Below are positions 12,901 through 25,572 of a stretch of 64,000 bases of DNA, piece by piece (within the stretch, counting starts at the first letter, position 1; each line of letters starts with the position of its first letter). The stretch covers positions 1,054,001 to 1,118,000 of the forward strand of contig JAULSR010000010.1 in assembly GCA_030512295.1 (NCBI GenBank). The letters are read 5' to 3'. A model generated the notes under the pieces. That model was not told where the DNA came from, did no database searches, and was given only the letters and a program-made list of their open reading frames with translations. The DNA comes from Bombardia bombarda. Its lineage: Eukaryota; Ascomycota; Sordariomycetes; Sordariales; Lasiosphaeriaceae. Made by a program: the position numbers and the translations under genes.

Positions 12901-15900
12901 CCTCAACGTCGGACCCAGTTGGCTGGCACCGGCGCCAGGGGAGCGAACGGCCACCCACCACCACCACAAAGGATCAGACGGAAAGAGTACCAAACACACT
13001 GAACGCTGACAATACTATGATTACCCCGCACACATATAACGGGAGACGACAAGGAATGGCAAGGTAGCTCATGCTTGATGGAGTTGAACTTGACAGTTTG
13101 AATTATTCCGTGCCGTGGCTGGGCGCACCTTGGCTTGAGATGCACGGTCCCTGGTTCGAGTTGGTGATCGGCAACCTGATCGATCTCGGGGTTTATGGGG
13201 CGATCGACTGAGCAGCTTGGAAACACAGCCAGCAACCTGAAGGATATAATGAAACCAGCATCTCGGTCATGGGAGACAGAGATTCGGGCCCGGGTCGGGC
13301 TGTGCTGTATCTGACTATAGGAACTTAGACTTGTTATGGTATAATTAATCCGTCGACGATCTCTGCAGCCACCAAGCTTGTCATCGAATCTGACAAAAAG
13401 GAGAAGAGGAGACGTTAAATCCGAGAACAAAAGACAAAGCCTGGAATTGCCAGGAATCAACCTCGGGCCCTAATGATCGGCTGGGGGTAAAATGTTCGGA
13501 TGTGAGGAGTCAAACCCTAGGGTATTGAAAGCTACTAGAATGCAGTCATTGTCTTTCAACGGCGATGAGAGTCCACAATGTTACCGCTATATCACACCCG
13601 ATGAATCGTCTACTGTTTCCGACGAGAACTTGTTGTTGAGTGAATCTTAGTTAGGTGGCTTCTATGTGATGGAGTGCGAAGATATCTTTTCGTTGATGGC
13701 GGGGCCTACGGCCTGTTGCTGACAAGATGACGACTGTTTCCCACAACATATTAAGTATGGAAAATGTTCACGAGATGCGAGACACTAATCTGAATTCAGA
13801 TCAACAGTTTTTCTGTGGGAAGTCCAGCATACCTCATTCTAGATTGCTACTCTGCCTCAGCTGAGTTGGCGTGTTCTCCTTTGTACCTATCTGTTCCGAC
13901 GGTGCCCCTCTTCAACCATTAATCGATACCAGTTTCTCATGTCAGTTACACGTTCGGGTGACTCACAAAAAGTAGTCTGAGAAGAGAACCTAGCTCTTTC
14001 CATTTTCATGCTTCCATTGATGGCGTGGGAATCACCGCATGCTCTCATGTTGCCCCCAGTCTCTGACGTGGGATGAGTCTCACTAGACACGGCACGGAGA
14101 TGTTGAGACCTCACCAACTGTAACATTATACAAATAAGTAAGCAGTTGTTGCATTCTGAGCCAAAAACCTTGTCTCTTACATTGAAGTCAGCTATGGAGG
14201 ATGACACATCAGAGATCGAAACACTGACAATGAAAGATCATAAACCAAGTCCGAAAGATACTGGACTGAACCGCAAGGTAACGTGAGGTCTTTTGCTTAT
14301 CGATATCTTGCGATTCAAAGATTACAAAGCCACATCAATGTATTTATCTCCTGAGTGCCAAGTGATCTATCATCTATAAATGCCCCTTTTCACGTCAACA
14401 ACAGGAGAAACGACCCCTAATTAAACAAGGCGAGCAAGGGTCTCTGCAGCATCTCGAGGCTAGTGTAGCGTCCAAGCGCATGGGTGCGGGTACACTAGTA
14501 TCGGGAACCATGCACAGCTTATTAATAGATTGCTGCTTGCTGCTTCAACGGGCAACGACTGCCTGGTTGCATCATGAGCGGGCACGTGAAAAAAGAAACG
14601 AAAGCCAGTTCGATTTCATCTGGGAAGAGGTTAATTGGCTCGCTTGGGGTCCTTGGCATGCATCGCCAACCCCTCTTTGCCCCTCTCCTTGATCAGCGCT
14701 AGGTGTAATCATCGGAAAGGTGATTTAGCGTCGCAAAAAGCCACGCGAATGGAATCAGGGCACCAGACCAGCATTAGACCAGGGCAAGAGACGCAAACAT
14801 AAGGGCCGGAACAAAGAGGGAAGGAAGCAGTTTAAACAATTTGGACGAATGAAAAGAGTTGCCTAATCCAGCACAGCTCGGAAGATTCGAGATAACCTGC
14901 AGTCAGTCATATACGAGCCAAGCCGACGCAACGGGGGGAGCGAATTAATATATCGCACTATGACTGATCATGCTTATCGATACCGATGACCTGAATGGAA
15001 AGTTCCAAGCCGCAAGGGGCGGCTGGTGCATGGTGGGGTAGATGGTTGCATCCCGTTTTGGTGTTGAAACTCCACGGTGAGATGGTGAGAGGAAGGAGAC
15101 TCCGGATAGAATGCCTGCCGTTTTTTTTTTTCGACAGTCAAATGGAGAACAGGTCCGAGTCACCGTTCATCAGTATCGTCCTGAGAAAGGTTTGTGTGGT
15201 TTAGCATGCCTAGCCCCCTCAGACCCTCAGAGTTGGTGGGAAGAGTCTCGGTGGCCTAGACCGCAACCACCACCGACAATGCGACGACGCGAGGCAGGAC
15301 GAGGTCGAAGAGGGGTCGGTCGAATGAGACCAAAGGTACGCAAACCTGTGTTGTTGGTGGGGTGGAGAATAGCTCCGTGACGGAGCAATCCAAGCGCAGC
15401 CTTTGTTCAGGTACCGCCCGACGTACAGCCACCGTGCATTACGGCTGCAGCTGCTAAGGCAAAGTCCAGCAAGGTACGAGTACGGGCTCTTGTCTAGCCC
15501 ATCGACTGACTGCCCGGCTCTGTTGTCTCTGTCATAAACCTGAAACCCGGGCGCTGGTTCCATCTGGCATTCTGTGGTGCTCCCTCAGCCGTGCTGCGTG
15601 CTCGAGGAGGGCATATCTGTAGAGCCATCACACGGCTCGACGGCAGTTGGGAATAACCAGAGAAAGAGCGGATGTTGACGTGGCTTGGCCTGGCTCGGAG
15701 CGGGACCAAAATGATGGGTACAGGGAGGGCGCATTACCACTTTGAGGGCCTGAGTCTGGCGCGCTTGTGATTGCATGGCAACCTCCGTGTCGAGACGGCC
15801 AACAAGCTTCCCAGCAGGATGGAACATGGCAGACAAGGCAGGACAGGCGGGTTGGTTGACTGGTACTGTATGTACTCAACGTAGCGATTCGCTGAGGTCT

Positions 15901-18900
15901 AGGTACCGTCGGTTACCTGGTCCGACGCCCCTTGCCTGGCATGAGAGGTCATTGTGCTCGATGCGAAGGAACAAGTAACAAGCGCGACCTAGGACGGAGA
16001 AAGAGAACGGATGGCATGGCCGGAAGCTAGGATGCTAGCTGTTTCTCCATAATAAACTGGTGACTGGTTCAAAAGAGTTCGACAGTGCTCCCTTCCATTC
16101 CCTCACCGCCTCGGAAAGGAGACCCGCGCACCGCACAGACAGGCGGCGACTCGTATTCCCAGGACGTCCAGTGGTACATAAGGAGCAATGAATGAGCAAC
16201 CACGGCAGCAGTCGAGAGAAGCAGACTTTACTTATCTTGCCACGTCGTAGTTCATATTTGCTGTGTCACCCGATGGCGATGGACTGGTCTTCTGGTATCT
16301 ATCCGTATCCTAGGTCTCCTGCAAAAAGGCCCTGGATGGCCACCATCCTGGACGAGAAGGAATGCCGCGCGACGGGTTCAAGGCCGAATCACCTGGACAC
16401 TGTTGTGCCTCGTTCATGCAGGTGGGTGTCGGTGCGCTGCCGTAACGGTTCAGGCCAGGCACACCACTGGCGCACACTGGTCTAACTGGTGTGCTTTGTG
16501 CCACTCTGTGCACCTTGGCTGGACCGCAATTCTCCGGAGGGGCATCGATGTTGGCTGCCCTTGACATGTCGAAGCCTCTTTCAAAACGTCTGCCGGAATA
16601 AGCGATGGCATTTGGATATTGAGACTGCATCCTCGAGGCCGGCAGTTCCTCGCGACTCTGTTCTCAAACAAGCGACCATCACCCAACTCTCGGGCTGGGC
16701 TGCTGTTGCGATTTCCTCTGTCGCCTTAGGCGCGATGACGCAATGTCTTTCGATTTTCTAGAACCCCGCGATGGCACAAAGAGGCACCGATCGCTTCGCA
16801 GATCGCGCCCATCCACTCGGTTACCTTAGCCTCCCAGTGGCTCTCTTCATCCACGATGTGCCAACCTCGTTTATCGGCTAGTGGATGGTGGGGGCTGGCC
16901 TCGTACTTTTAGTGTAGCAGCAGACAGCAGCTCAGCTAGCAACAAAAAACAACAATAACGATCGAGACGGTTTCGTCGAGGCTCAGAACTGTCTGTCAAG
17001 GCAAGTCTTGGGTGCCTTGCCTGTGTAAAGAAGATAGATGGATGACTGCGGGTCTGTTGCCCGTCTCAAGGCGATAACTCGCAAACGGCTGGTCGTGCAA
17101 GGCGGATGGATCATTTTGGTCACATTAAAGAATCAAAAGATGTGTGTCGCCGTAAGCTTTTTAGAGTACAGTGAGCACAGCAGAAACCTTGAGCTGGCCG
17201 GCCGCAGAGTTGCGCAGCCGAAACCAGATGACGGTAGGCAGTGTCTGGGTCTGAAGCATCGTTCCTGCCTGCCTCACTCCAGTTGGGGAGAAACTCGAAC
17301 CGACCAGGTGGAAACTGAAGTGACCATGTCCAGTCGGTGCCGCAGACGAACCTCTGTCTTTCTTCCTTTCCTTCTCGAAAGTCCTGAGTCCCCTCGTACC
17401 TGCCCTGCCTGAGGACTGAGGACGGTCATTGAGGGGTGTTGTTTCCTAAAAGGAAGGTGCGAGGTGCGACATCCAGGAACCAGGCAGGCACATCTGCACT
17501 GAATCGCAGGCACCCAGGTACCCGAAGAAGCCGAGCTGCACAGGTCTCGAAACAAAGTGAAAGGGCACACTGCGCATCGGGCGCTGGCGATGCTCCCAGG
17601 AATTTGGCCGGCAAGACCCTCCTCGCAGTCTGTCACGGGTTCCCTGCCTTGGTGCTTCTCTGACTCAGACCTGGTGCCCGATTGTGCAATCTTTGCGGCA
17701 TTTGGACGCCCTGATGACCGGTCTTTAGAGTTTAACTGGAGGTTGACACGGAGTACTAGGTACAACCACCATCCGAGCCACCCTCCGACCGACGGGCATG
17801 GACCTTCCCAGGTTGACTGGAGGGAGGCGGCTCAGGTGTTGGATGACTGCCAATTCATTTGAGAGTACTCCTTCCCTCTTCAGTTTATCGTACCTTCCCA
17901 CCCGGCAAAACAAGACCACTTCAGAGACTCGAGCAAATAAAATGATATAGAAGGAAGGAACGAAGGACCTAGCGGCGGGCGGCCACGACGACAGGTGGCT
18001 GGGCTCAGTTATTGCCGGCTGTGGTGGCCGTCCATATTTGCTTATTATAGAAGGGAACGCCTGTAAAGTGCCGCTAAAACATCACCAAACCCCCACAACA
18101 GCCATCCATAGAGGGTGACGTAGAAGCCCCAGCCACTAGGCTCCTGTCCCATCCTTCCATTGCGACGACTCGACGCAAACGGATCGAGGCAGCGAGTTTC
18201 CATACACCAACCCTCTTTCTTCTCACTTGCAACTTCTCCCAAATCAATCTCGGCACTTTAGCAGCGAAGCCCCCACCGGACGAATTCGAATAGATGGAAT
18301 ATTTCTTGCGCAATATTTGGACCTTCTGATCATTCCCATGCTCGCTTGTTGCTCACGTCGTTTCTCTCTGCCACTCTGTGCCGCGGCCTCAGCTGTCCCT
18401 GTCTGATCTTGAACCTTGGTCCTGGCTCCGTCTTCGGTGTCAAGTCCTATTCGAGCGTCTGTCTTCTCCTACCTCCTCCATCGCAGTTTATTAGAGTTTG
18501 GATGGTGCCTGTCCCAGCTACGGCCGCCATCCCACCTTGATGCCAGTCCGCCCGGTTGTGTTCCGATTACCCAGTGTGACCCATCGAGTGTGACAGGGCC
18601 CAGAAAAAGGGCTACACCAAGGCTAGCAGCAGCAGCACATCTCTAAAGTAAATACACTACCTTACGTTTAGATCTAGCTGCCCGATGGTCAGGAGGTCTG
18701 TGTCTCTTAGCGCGCTCTCCGACCGTTGCTGCTATCCTGCTGCGTAGGTAGAGTCTACGCCAACAATTGACACTACTCCCGAAGCTTGTCGGGAAACATC
18801 ACCAACCGCCTGTCCCGACCTCTCTCCATCGGCGACCTGCCACCGGGACATCACCCGTAGGTGTCATACACCCAAATTTGAGGGAAACAGACGGCGCTGA

Positions 18901-20127
18901 CGGCCAGGTTTTCCCGTCTCTCTGGGCGCTCGGGACAATTGTGTACAGCCTGATTCGCGCGTTGTGAGATCCGCTCTCAATTTTGTCCGATAGGGAAGCT
19001 GCTGCATTGGCCACATCCAGCCAGGCCATCCTCAACGAGGCGTTCTATGACGGTGGTTGGTTCCCTGGCTTCCCTTTGTCCAGTAGTCCGTCAGCAAGGG
19101 CGAGCAAAGAGCAAACTAGCTAGCCAACAGAAAGGCCTCATGCCAGCCAAGATCTAGTCCCAGGCAGACCACGGCAGGTCGACCTGCAGTCAAAGCTACC
19201 TCTGTCACCTTCACCATACCTACCTCCACTACATCTCTACTGCCTATCTAGCCAGTAGCGGGGAGCCGGTCGAGCGACGCATCCAACAGGACGGAATCAA
19301 GCGCAGCTTCATCGCCGCCTGCCAGCCTGCCCTGCCTACCCAGCCAGCCAACCAGCCAACCAGCTAGCAATCAATCACCAGCACCAGCCCCCCAACCAAA
19401 GCAAACAAACATGCATTAAGCATCAACCTGTCAGGTCTCCCGAAACCCGGCACCCACTCGGGCAATACAACATCGCCACTCTCCCCTGCCTCCTGCAAAA
19501 GGCGCCTGCCTCGTCACAGGTCTTAATCCTTTACGCTCTCGCTGGGACCTGCTTCCATCTTACTTGGCGCATCTTCTAACACCCGCAGCCCGTTGCAAGT
19601 CGCAACAGCAGTCGACGGAAATCCGTTTTGTTCAAATCAACTCGCGCGCCCAGTCCGCCCAGCCCGTGTGCCTGTGCCTGTGCCGCCCTCAGATCCCCAC
19701 CCAGATCCCCCCTGTAGGCCGACCTGGCAACCGACCGGCTCGACGAGCGAGCCCATCCCTCGCCGTTCCACCCGCCTTCCAACAATAACATCCACTATCC
19801 CAGCGAGCAATCCTGGGCCGCCCGCCTGGCATTATTCGCAAAACAAACTCTCCCTCCACTAAAAATCTTCTCGAATGAAGAGCAACGGCGCTGTGATATT
19901 CTCCTTCCCCTCTTTCCTCCCGCTCCCCGTTCCGACCTCTCTCTTTTCTTCCTAGTTCCAATCATTCTCAAACAGCGCTCCCGCCGCTCCCCGCACTTAC
20001 CCCTGCGGCGGACTTGCTCGTCTCAGCCTCACCGGGCTGTCTACATATCTACCTGGGGGTCATCCTGCATCCTCGCATCCTGGTTGCAATCTGCATCAAA
20101 CAACTTTCGATAACACGAACACGAACT
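9953..20127. other. About 10 kb without a supportable gene, upstream of a transcription factor gene
   Basis: Only short, uncorrelated ORFs occur, with no recognisable domains and no convincing splice chains. 11.1-12.3 kb is AT-richer; 12.5-19.5 kb is near balanced composition with many CCAGCC-type repeats (for example around 12655 and 19340). From about 19400 to 20127 the plus strand becomes very pyrimidine-rich, typical of a fungal promoter and 5' leader, and leads into the ATG at 20128. It may be an extended regulatory region or host noncoding transcripts. Confidence 0.6.
19875..19955 (+). promoter_or_regulatory. Candidate upstream ORF (26 codons) in the transcription factor leader
   Basis: An ATG at 19875 opens 26 codons ending in TAG at 19953-19955, 172 bp before the main start. 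It would count as a uORF only if transcription starts upstream of 19875, which the pyrimidine-rich tract suggests but does not prove. A two-codon ATG-CAT-TAA also occurs near 19411. Confidence 0.35.
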
Positions 20128-22315
20128 ATGGCTGCAGCTTTTCGCCCAGTCAACACCCCGCTATCACCCGCCGAATCGATCAAGGAGGAGGCAGCACCAA
20201 CAGCAATGTCACCTATGACGCCGAGACCGAACACAGCTCCGAGCCAGCCGCCGCCCAGGACGATGGAGGACGCCGCAGCGACGCCGACCCGGGCGAGCTT
20301 TGGCACGAGCGCCTTAGCATCCCAGAAACCGCTTCCCACATCGCCTTTTCCTGATTCCGTCCAAGTCCCCGACCCTTCCGACAAGAATATCCCGAAGCGA
20401 GAGAACTCGCAACACTCGAGGAAATCGAAAGATTCGGACGATATGGATATGGATGACTCGGATGGCGAAGGGGTTGCGGGCGACGATGGAGACGTATCCG
20501 ACGACGAGACCATCAACGCAGACGGGACGAAGTCGAAGAAGAAAAAGTCTCAGAGATTCTACTGCACGGATTATCCACCATGCAACCTTAGCTTCACGAG
20601 GAGTGAACACTTGGCTCGACACATCAGGTAATTGTCTCGTTTCTTGTCAAGTTGCTAACCGCTAATGTTGAGCCTATCACAGAAAACACACGGGTGAAAG
20701 ACCATTTCAGTGCCACTGCTCCCGACGCTTTTCTCGCCTCGACAACCTTAGACAGCACGCACAAACAGTTCACATAAACGAAGACATCCCGATGGATTCT
20801 CTCGCGGCGACTGGAACCAGGTTCCAAAGGCAGATAAGAACAGACAGGGTTCGCCAGACTGGTGGTAGGGCGAGGGCATCGACAGCTGGTAGTGTTGGAT
20901 CAACTGTGCGCGGCCACTCGAAATCTCTTTCGACGTCAAGCATCGCAAGCGTTGGCTCCATCGGCTCTGTCTATAGTGCCAACGAGGCACGTCGAAGACC
21001 GCCGCCTCTTGTCATGGCCGACCCTCGATCCAGGCTGTCGCTGGAGTCCTACCGCAGTGTTGATGGTTCAGGGCCATTTTACCGAGCCCCATCACCGAGC
21101 GACTTCAGCACCCCAACCTCGGCCACGTTCTCGACCGGACAGAACAGCCCTCGATGGGGATCCGGGGTTGCTTCACCCAGCTCGTCTCACTCACGATCTC
21201 ACAGCATGTATGCAGGCTCAAGAACTCCAGGTCGTCGCCTGAGCGTACCCTCTGGGGGTAATCCGTTCCAGTCGCCTCATGGTGTCACTCTGCGAGGACC
21301 TGTGTTTGGCCCTACAGGGATGAATTCATCTAATAACGGGGCCTTCTCTCCGATTCAAGGCAGCTTGCTTTCATCCCCAACCGCCTCATCTTCCGGCTGG
21401 TCCCGGCGAGATTCAATGTCAAGCGCGGCTGATGAGGCTTGGCGTCGGCGCACCTGGCATCCCGATACTCGCGATTATAATGGAGCCAGCAGGTTGAACC
21501 AGGTCATTACGCCTTCGCAATTCCCGCCGGCCCCGATACAACTTCCAGTTGCGAATCCAAATAACCAGCAGCAACAGACGCTGCGTCTTCCCGGCATTGA
21601 ATCATTCGACCCTATCCCCCACAGGCCACTCACGCCTCCCAGACGCAACCCCTCGCCGATGATGGTCGACTCTGAAGCTGCTCATCCACCACCACCTCAT
21701 TACCAAGGCGGCGGTGATATGGGTCCTGATGATCGACGTGGCACTGCGTCGCACTGGGACATGCACCGTGGTTTGACGAGACTTGATATCAACACGCCAC
21801 CCAGAGACAGCGCTGGAGCTTGGGCAAATGAAGTTAACCAGGCCGTCTTAGCCCAAGCTGATCGAGCCCGCGCTACTCCCATGCAGCCTACTGTGCGGTT
21901 CGATACAGACGTGAAACCAGACCGGCTCCCCACCACGATGCCGCCATCCAGCAATTCAATGGCTCAAGGTAACCGGCATCATTATACCATGTCAGCTCCC
22001 TCAATCAGCACGCCGAGGGATTCAAAAAGGCACGGGTGGTATCACGGACCGGTTAGTGTTTATCCTGCGGGCGAAACAATCCACGAAGGTCACCCGCATG
22101 TTGACCGGATGGTCCATCCCAACATTAACGGCTTCCAAGGCTTCCCCAGTCGGGATCATCCCCCAGTGGTGCATCAGCAGGGTGGGCCTGGGATGGAGCG
22201 CATGGAACGCATCATGGAACGACCCCATCCTTCAAATAACCCGGATTCACTGAGGCGGCTGGAAGCACTTGTGGCTGTAGCTACTAGTGAAGGGTCAACC
22301 GCCACTGCGTATTAA
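20128..22315 (+). CDS. C2H2 zinc-finger transcription factor (Usv1/Rgm1-like finger pair)
   Basis: Exons 20128-20627 and 20683-22315 give 710 aa; the 55-bp intron has a GCTAAC branch-like site. The N-terminus is Pro/Ser/Thr-rich with an acidic stretch (DMDMDDSDGEG) and a KSKKKKS basic patch just before the fingers. Finger 1 (about 144-170) spans the intron: FYCTDYPPC, then FTRSEHLARHIRKH. Finger 2 (about 174-197) is FQCHC, then FSRLDNLRQHAQTVH; its two cysteines are separated by a single residue. The tandem pair resembles yeast Usv1/Rgm1 DNA-binding domains. The long C-terminus is disordered, Ser/Pro/Arg-rich, with many RRxS-like sites that could be kinase targets. The role is inferred only as a DNA-binding regulator. 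Confidence 0.9.
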
Positions 22316-25300
22316 CGAAATTCTTGATACTTTGCACGACTTTTCCGACACGAGCGTCTCAATGCCGCAACATTCTACGACTGATGACCTTTTGAACACT
22401 GAAAGTCTCCGAACTCGTTTGCGAGTTGGTTGGGCATCCTTTATGACCATCACCATCGTTGTCGTGTTACCACTTTCGGATTTGGGTCAACACTTCCGGC
22501 CGGGCGTTGGGGACAATGGATTGCGACTCTGGCTTCGCATCTGCGGTTCACCATTTTGGATTTTTCCAAGTGATACCATTTATCTCACCACTGGTCGGCA
22601 CTCGCTGCATCAACACTTCCGTTTTTTTATGTTGAACTCGCATCGTTACCCCTCGCTCGTTATGGTTTTTTTCACATCTTGTTGATACCAAATTCCAAGC
22701 TCTAGCCTCATTCGCCGCTAGCTATACGCCGCTATCTATTGTTCTCAGAGCATGCCTATTGCTTTTGACTACTAATGCGATTGGAGGCTTCGTTTGCTAA
22801 AGTTGGGTGGCTCGTTGTTTATCGCCAGGTCCAAGCAAATGTAGACCTTTTCTTGTCATTTTTATTTTCTTTTTGGGTTACCGATTATGTCGCTTATGAA
22901 ACGGTTCAATTTCTTTTCTCGCATGCTTACGATGGACGACGATGAAGGGAAGCATACCCCCTGAGAACGAAACGACAACAAGGATACCCCACCCACCCAC
23001 CTAAACATTCGAATTTGGTGCTGCGTGTGATGATGAGACGATTTGGGGCACACTTACTTTCTTTCACTGGCTTGCATATTGGCTTTACTGATAGGACAGA
23101 AGAGGCCAACGAGGAACGAAGCAACGAAAGTGTTTTAACGAAATAATGACAATGAGCAATGAAAGGGGCGGGGCTGGGAGCGGAGACACCATACCATCGA
23201 TACCACACCGTACCATACCATTCCATACCGTACATTCACAGCCTTCACAACAAATATTTGAAAATTCAACAAGTTCAGCAGGTGTTGCTCTACCCCCTTT
23301 TGTTTCTTGATTGTCGACACTTCTCTTCTGGCTCGACACGACCCCAGCTTGCCATGGTTCAACTTGCCCCGTCTTTCTTTTAGATACACGCGATACCCGA
23401 CTTTGGAATGGGGAAGAAACATGGGTTTGGAGGTCAAAATTGTGGTTTGTTGTCGTCATTGTTCTTGCAGTGGGCGGTGCGGCGCCTTTGCTCAGCTCAG
23501 CTTGGCGGGTTGGAGGGGTGGGTTGGGATTCGAGAACGAATGGGAACTGTGGATCTGACATGGCATGAGCATAACATTGGGATATAGAAGCAACATTGGT
23601 TGGTTGGTTCTATGGATGGGGGTACTATCTACAACTTGGGCGGGCGGATTGGTAGGCGGGATTATGTTTGTGGGCTTGATACCCCGATCTCTCCTCTGAA
23701 GGGCAGTTACTATTTTGGGGGGTTTTCATTTTGGTTCATGTGATTTATTTAACGACTGGATATGCCTTGTGTCTTTTGTTTCTGCTATTCTTGTTTTTTT
23801 ATGTTTTTGACATGCAACGCACGCAATTGAATTGCCTGCTTTGTTAGTTTACTGATATTTAATTATTTCTGTTCGATATCTTCTTCCTATGGGACCATGA
23901 CTTGGTTAGGGACGGTTGTGAACAGGGGTTGCATTTGGCTGGACTCGGGTGTTTGGGGCGGTAACAGTTGGTTTAGTGAGAACCAAATATGGGGAGGGGG
24001 CAGGTGGGCAAGGTGGTGTTTTTTATGTATGTGGGTAGGTGAGTGGGGAAGAATGGTTGGGTTACAGATAGAAATCGAGCTATATGTTTGCGCATTCTGT
24101 TGATTCGTGATGTTGCTGTTTGTCTGTCTGAGTGTTCCTCGTGCCTTTATTTGGGAAGCGCGGTCCATGGGGTCTAGGCTGGGGGTGTTCTGGATTCTGT
24201 AAAGAGCCTAGACCGCTCTACATATTTGCCACATCTTGGACATCTTGCTTATGCGTTGTTTACAGTGTAACACAAAGAAGTGAGTTCCATTAGGAATTAT
24301 CAGAAACCCGGTTTTGGTCGAGCATATCACGCAACAAGGAGAACTTTAGTCCCTTATGATATGTCCCCATACCCCATCTTTCTTTTGAAGCTCTGTTTAG
24401 CTCAAATCCAATCATTGAAAATTGTGTGTTGATATCGTCAGGACTGGTCAAAATGCATCATCAGACAGCGTTGCTAAAAGACTAACCTACCTGTTTGTCC
24501 CAGCTGATAGTTTTGTGTTGGCTCTTCAGGGCAAAGAAGCGGGTACTGAAGACGTTTATACTAGCTCAACAAGTACAGTACAAGGTTGACAACAGAAACA
24601 CTTACCTTGTTCTATATACTAACCGAAAGACATCTAATGCTAACTGGATGAATACATGGTCAAACCGCCCCTTCCGGCTTCCCGGTGTTTCTGAGATTTA
24701 ACTCCTGAAATTTTACTTGGTCTGGGTTGGGTATCTCGGACCTCCTTTCTACTGCCCACTGTTTGAGAGTACGTGAGCAAAGAAATGTCCGATATCCGGG
24801 AACCGAAAACCGAAAGGAACATGTCGCGGATATGGACCAGATACAGACGTGTAGGTAGTTCTACGCGTATTTGCTAGGTGGGCGTAATAGGGGAGAAGGA
24901 CGCGTCAGCTCCTTCGGGGGAGGGCTGGAAATAGCTACGTGGGTAAGTGATACACGAGGCCAAGCCGGATAGCCGATTAACAATTAGAATGAGGAGGGGT
25001 TAGAATAGAAAACAAGTATGTTTTGTTGACTCGTTGGTATTTCTGGGAGGCTACTTTTGTGCCTGACAAAAAGTAGCCTGACACAGTTGCTTTACCATAC
25101 TCAGTACGAGAGTGATCTCCATGATGAGGGGGGCGGAGAAAAAGACGGTCGAGAAACATGGATACTTAGTTCCATGATGATAAACATCTGGTCCATATCA
25201 TTCACCACGCGGAGTCAGCATTATACGTACACTAAGATGGAGAAACTTCTCAAATCCTCATTGATCTATCAGACAAACATGAGCGTATCTGTATACGTCC

Positions 25301-25572
25301 AACCATAGTGCGTAATGTGTACTGTGGCAGTAAAAGACTGACAAACAAAACAGTCTGAACTAGAAAAGGGGTTTAAAAAAAGCAAGCCTCTTTTTCGAGT
25401 CAACTAAATCAAAATGCCCAAAACCAACCGCCCGCACGCCATCCCAATAAATAACGCCTTGTAGATGCCCATAAACATCAGTGCAAAACAATTCCAACTA
25501 TGTCCATGATAGGTAGGTAGGTATCCAAATATCCAATAAAGCGAGTGGTGAGTAGCTGGCAGTTCTTCCATA
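22316..25572. other. Intergenic region, no gene seen
   Basis: 3.3 kb between the transcription factor 3' end and the 3' end of the seven-span protein gene. No ORF with protein-like features. It includes a CCATAC-type simple repeat (about 23187-23232) and an AT-rich stretch around 24250-25400. The first several hundred bases are probably the 3' UTR of the transcription factor gene. Confidence 0.6.
23187..23232. repeat. Imperfect CCATAC/ACCGTACC simple repeat
   Basis: Several near-identical ATACC/GTACC units in 46 bp, noncoding. Confidence 0.6.

Noticed and set aside
13140..13175. GGTTCGAG resembling a Pol III B box
   Set aside because: No pairing T stem, no acceptor stem and no T-run follow.
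12629..19961. Many 60-160 codon ORFs in the 10-kb gap
   Set aside because: Occur at random on both strands, low-complexity or featureless, with no coherent splice chains.
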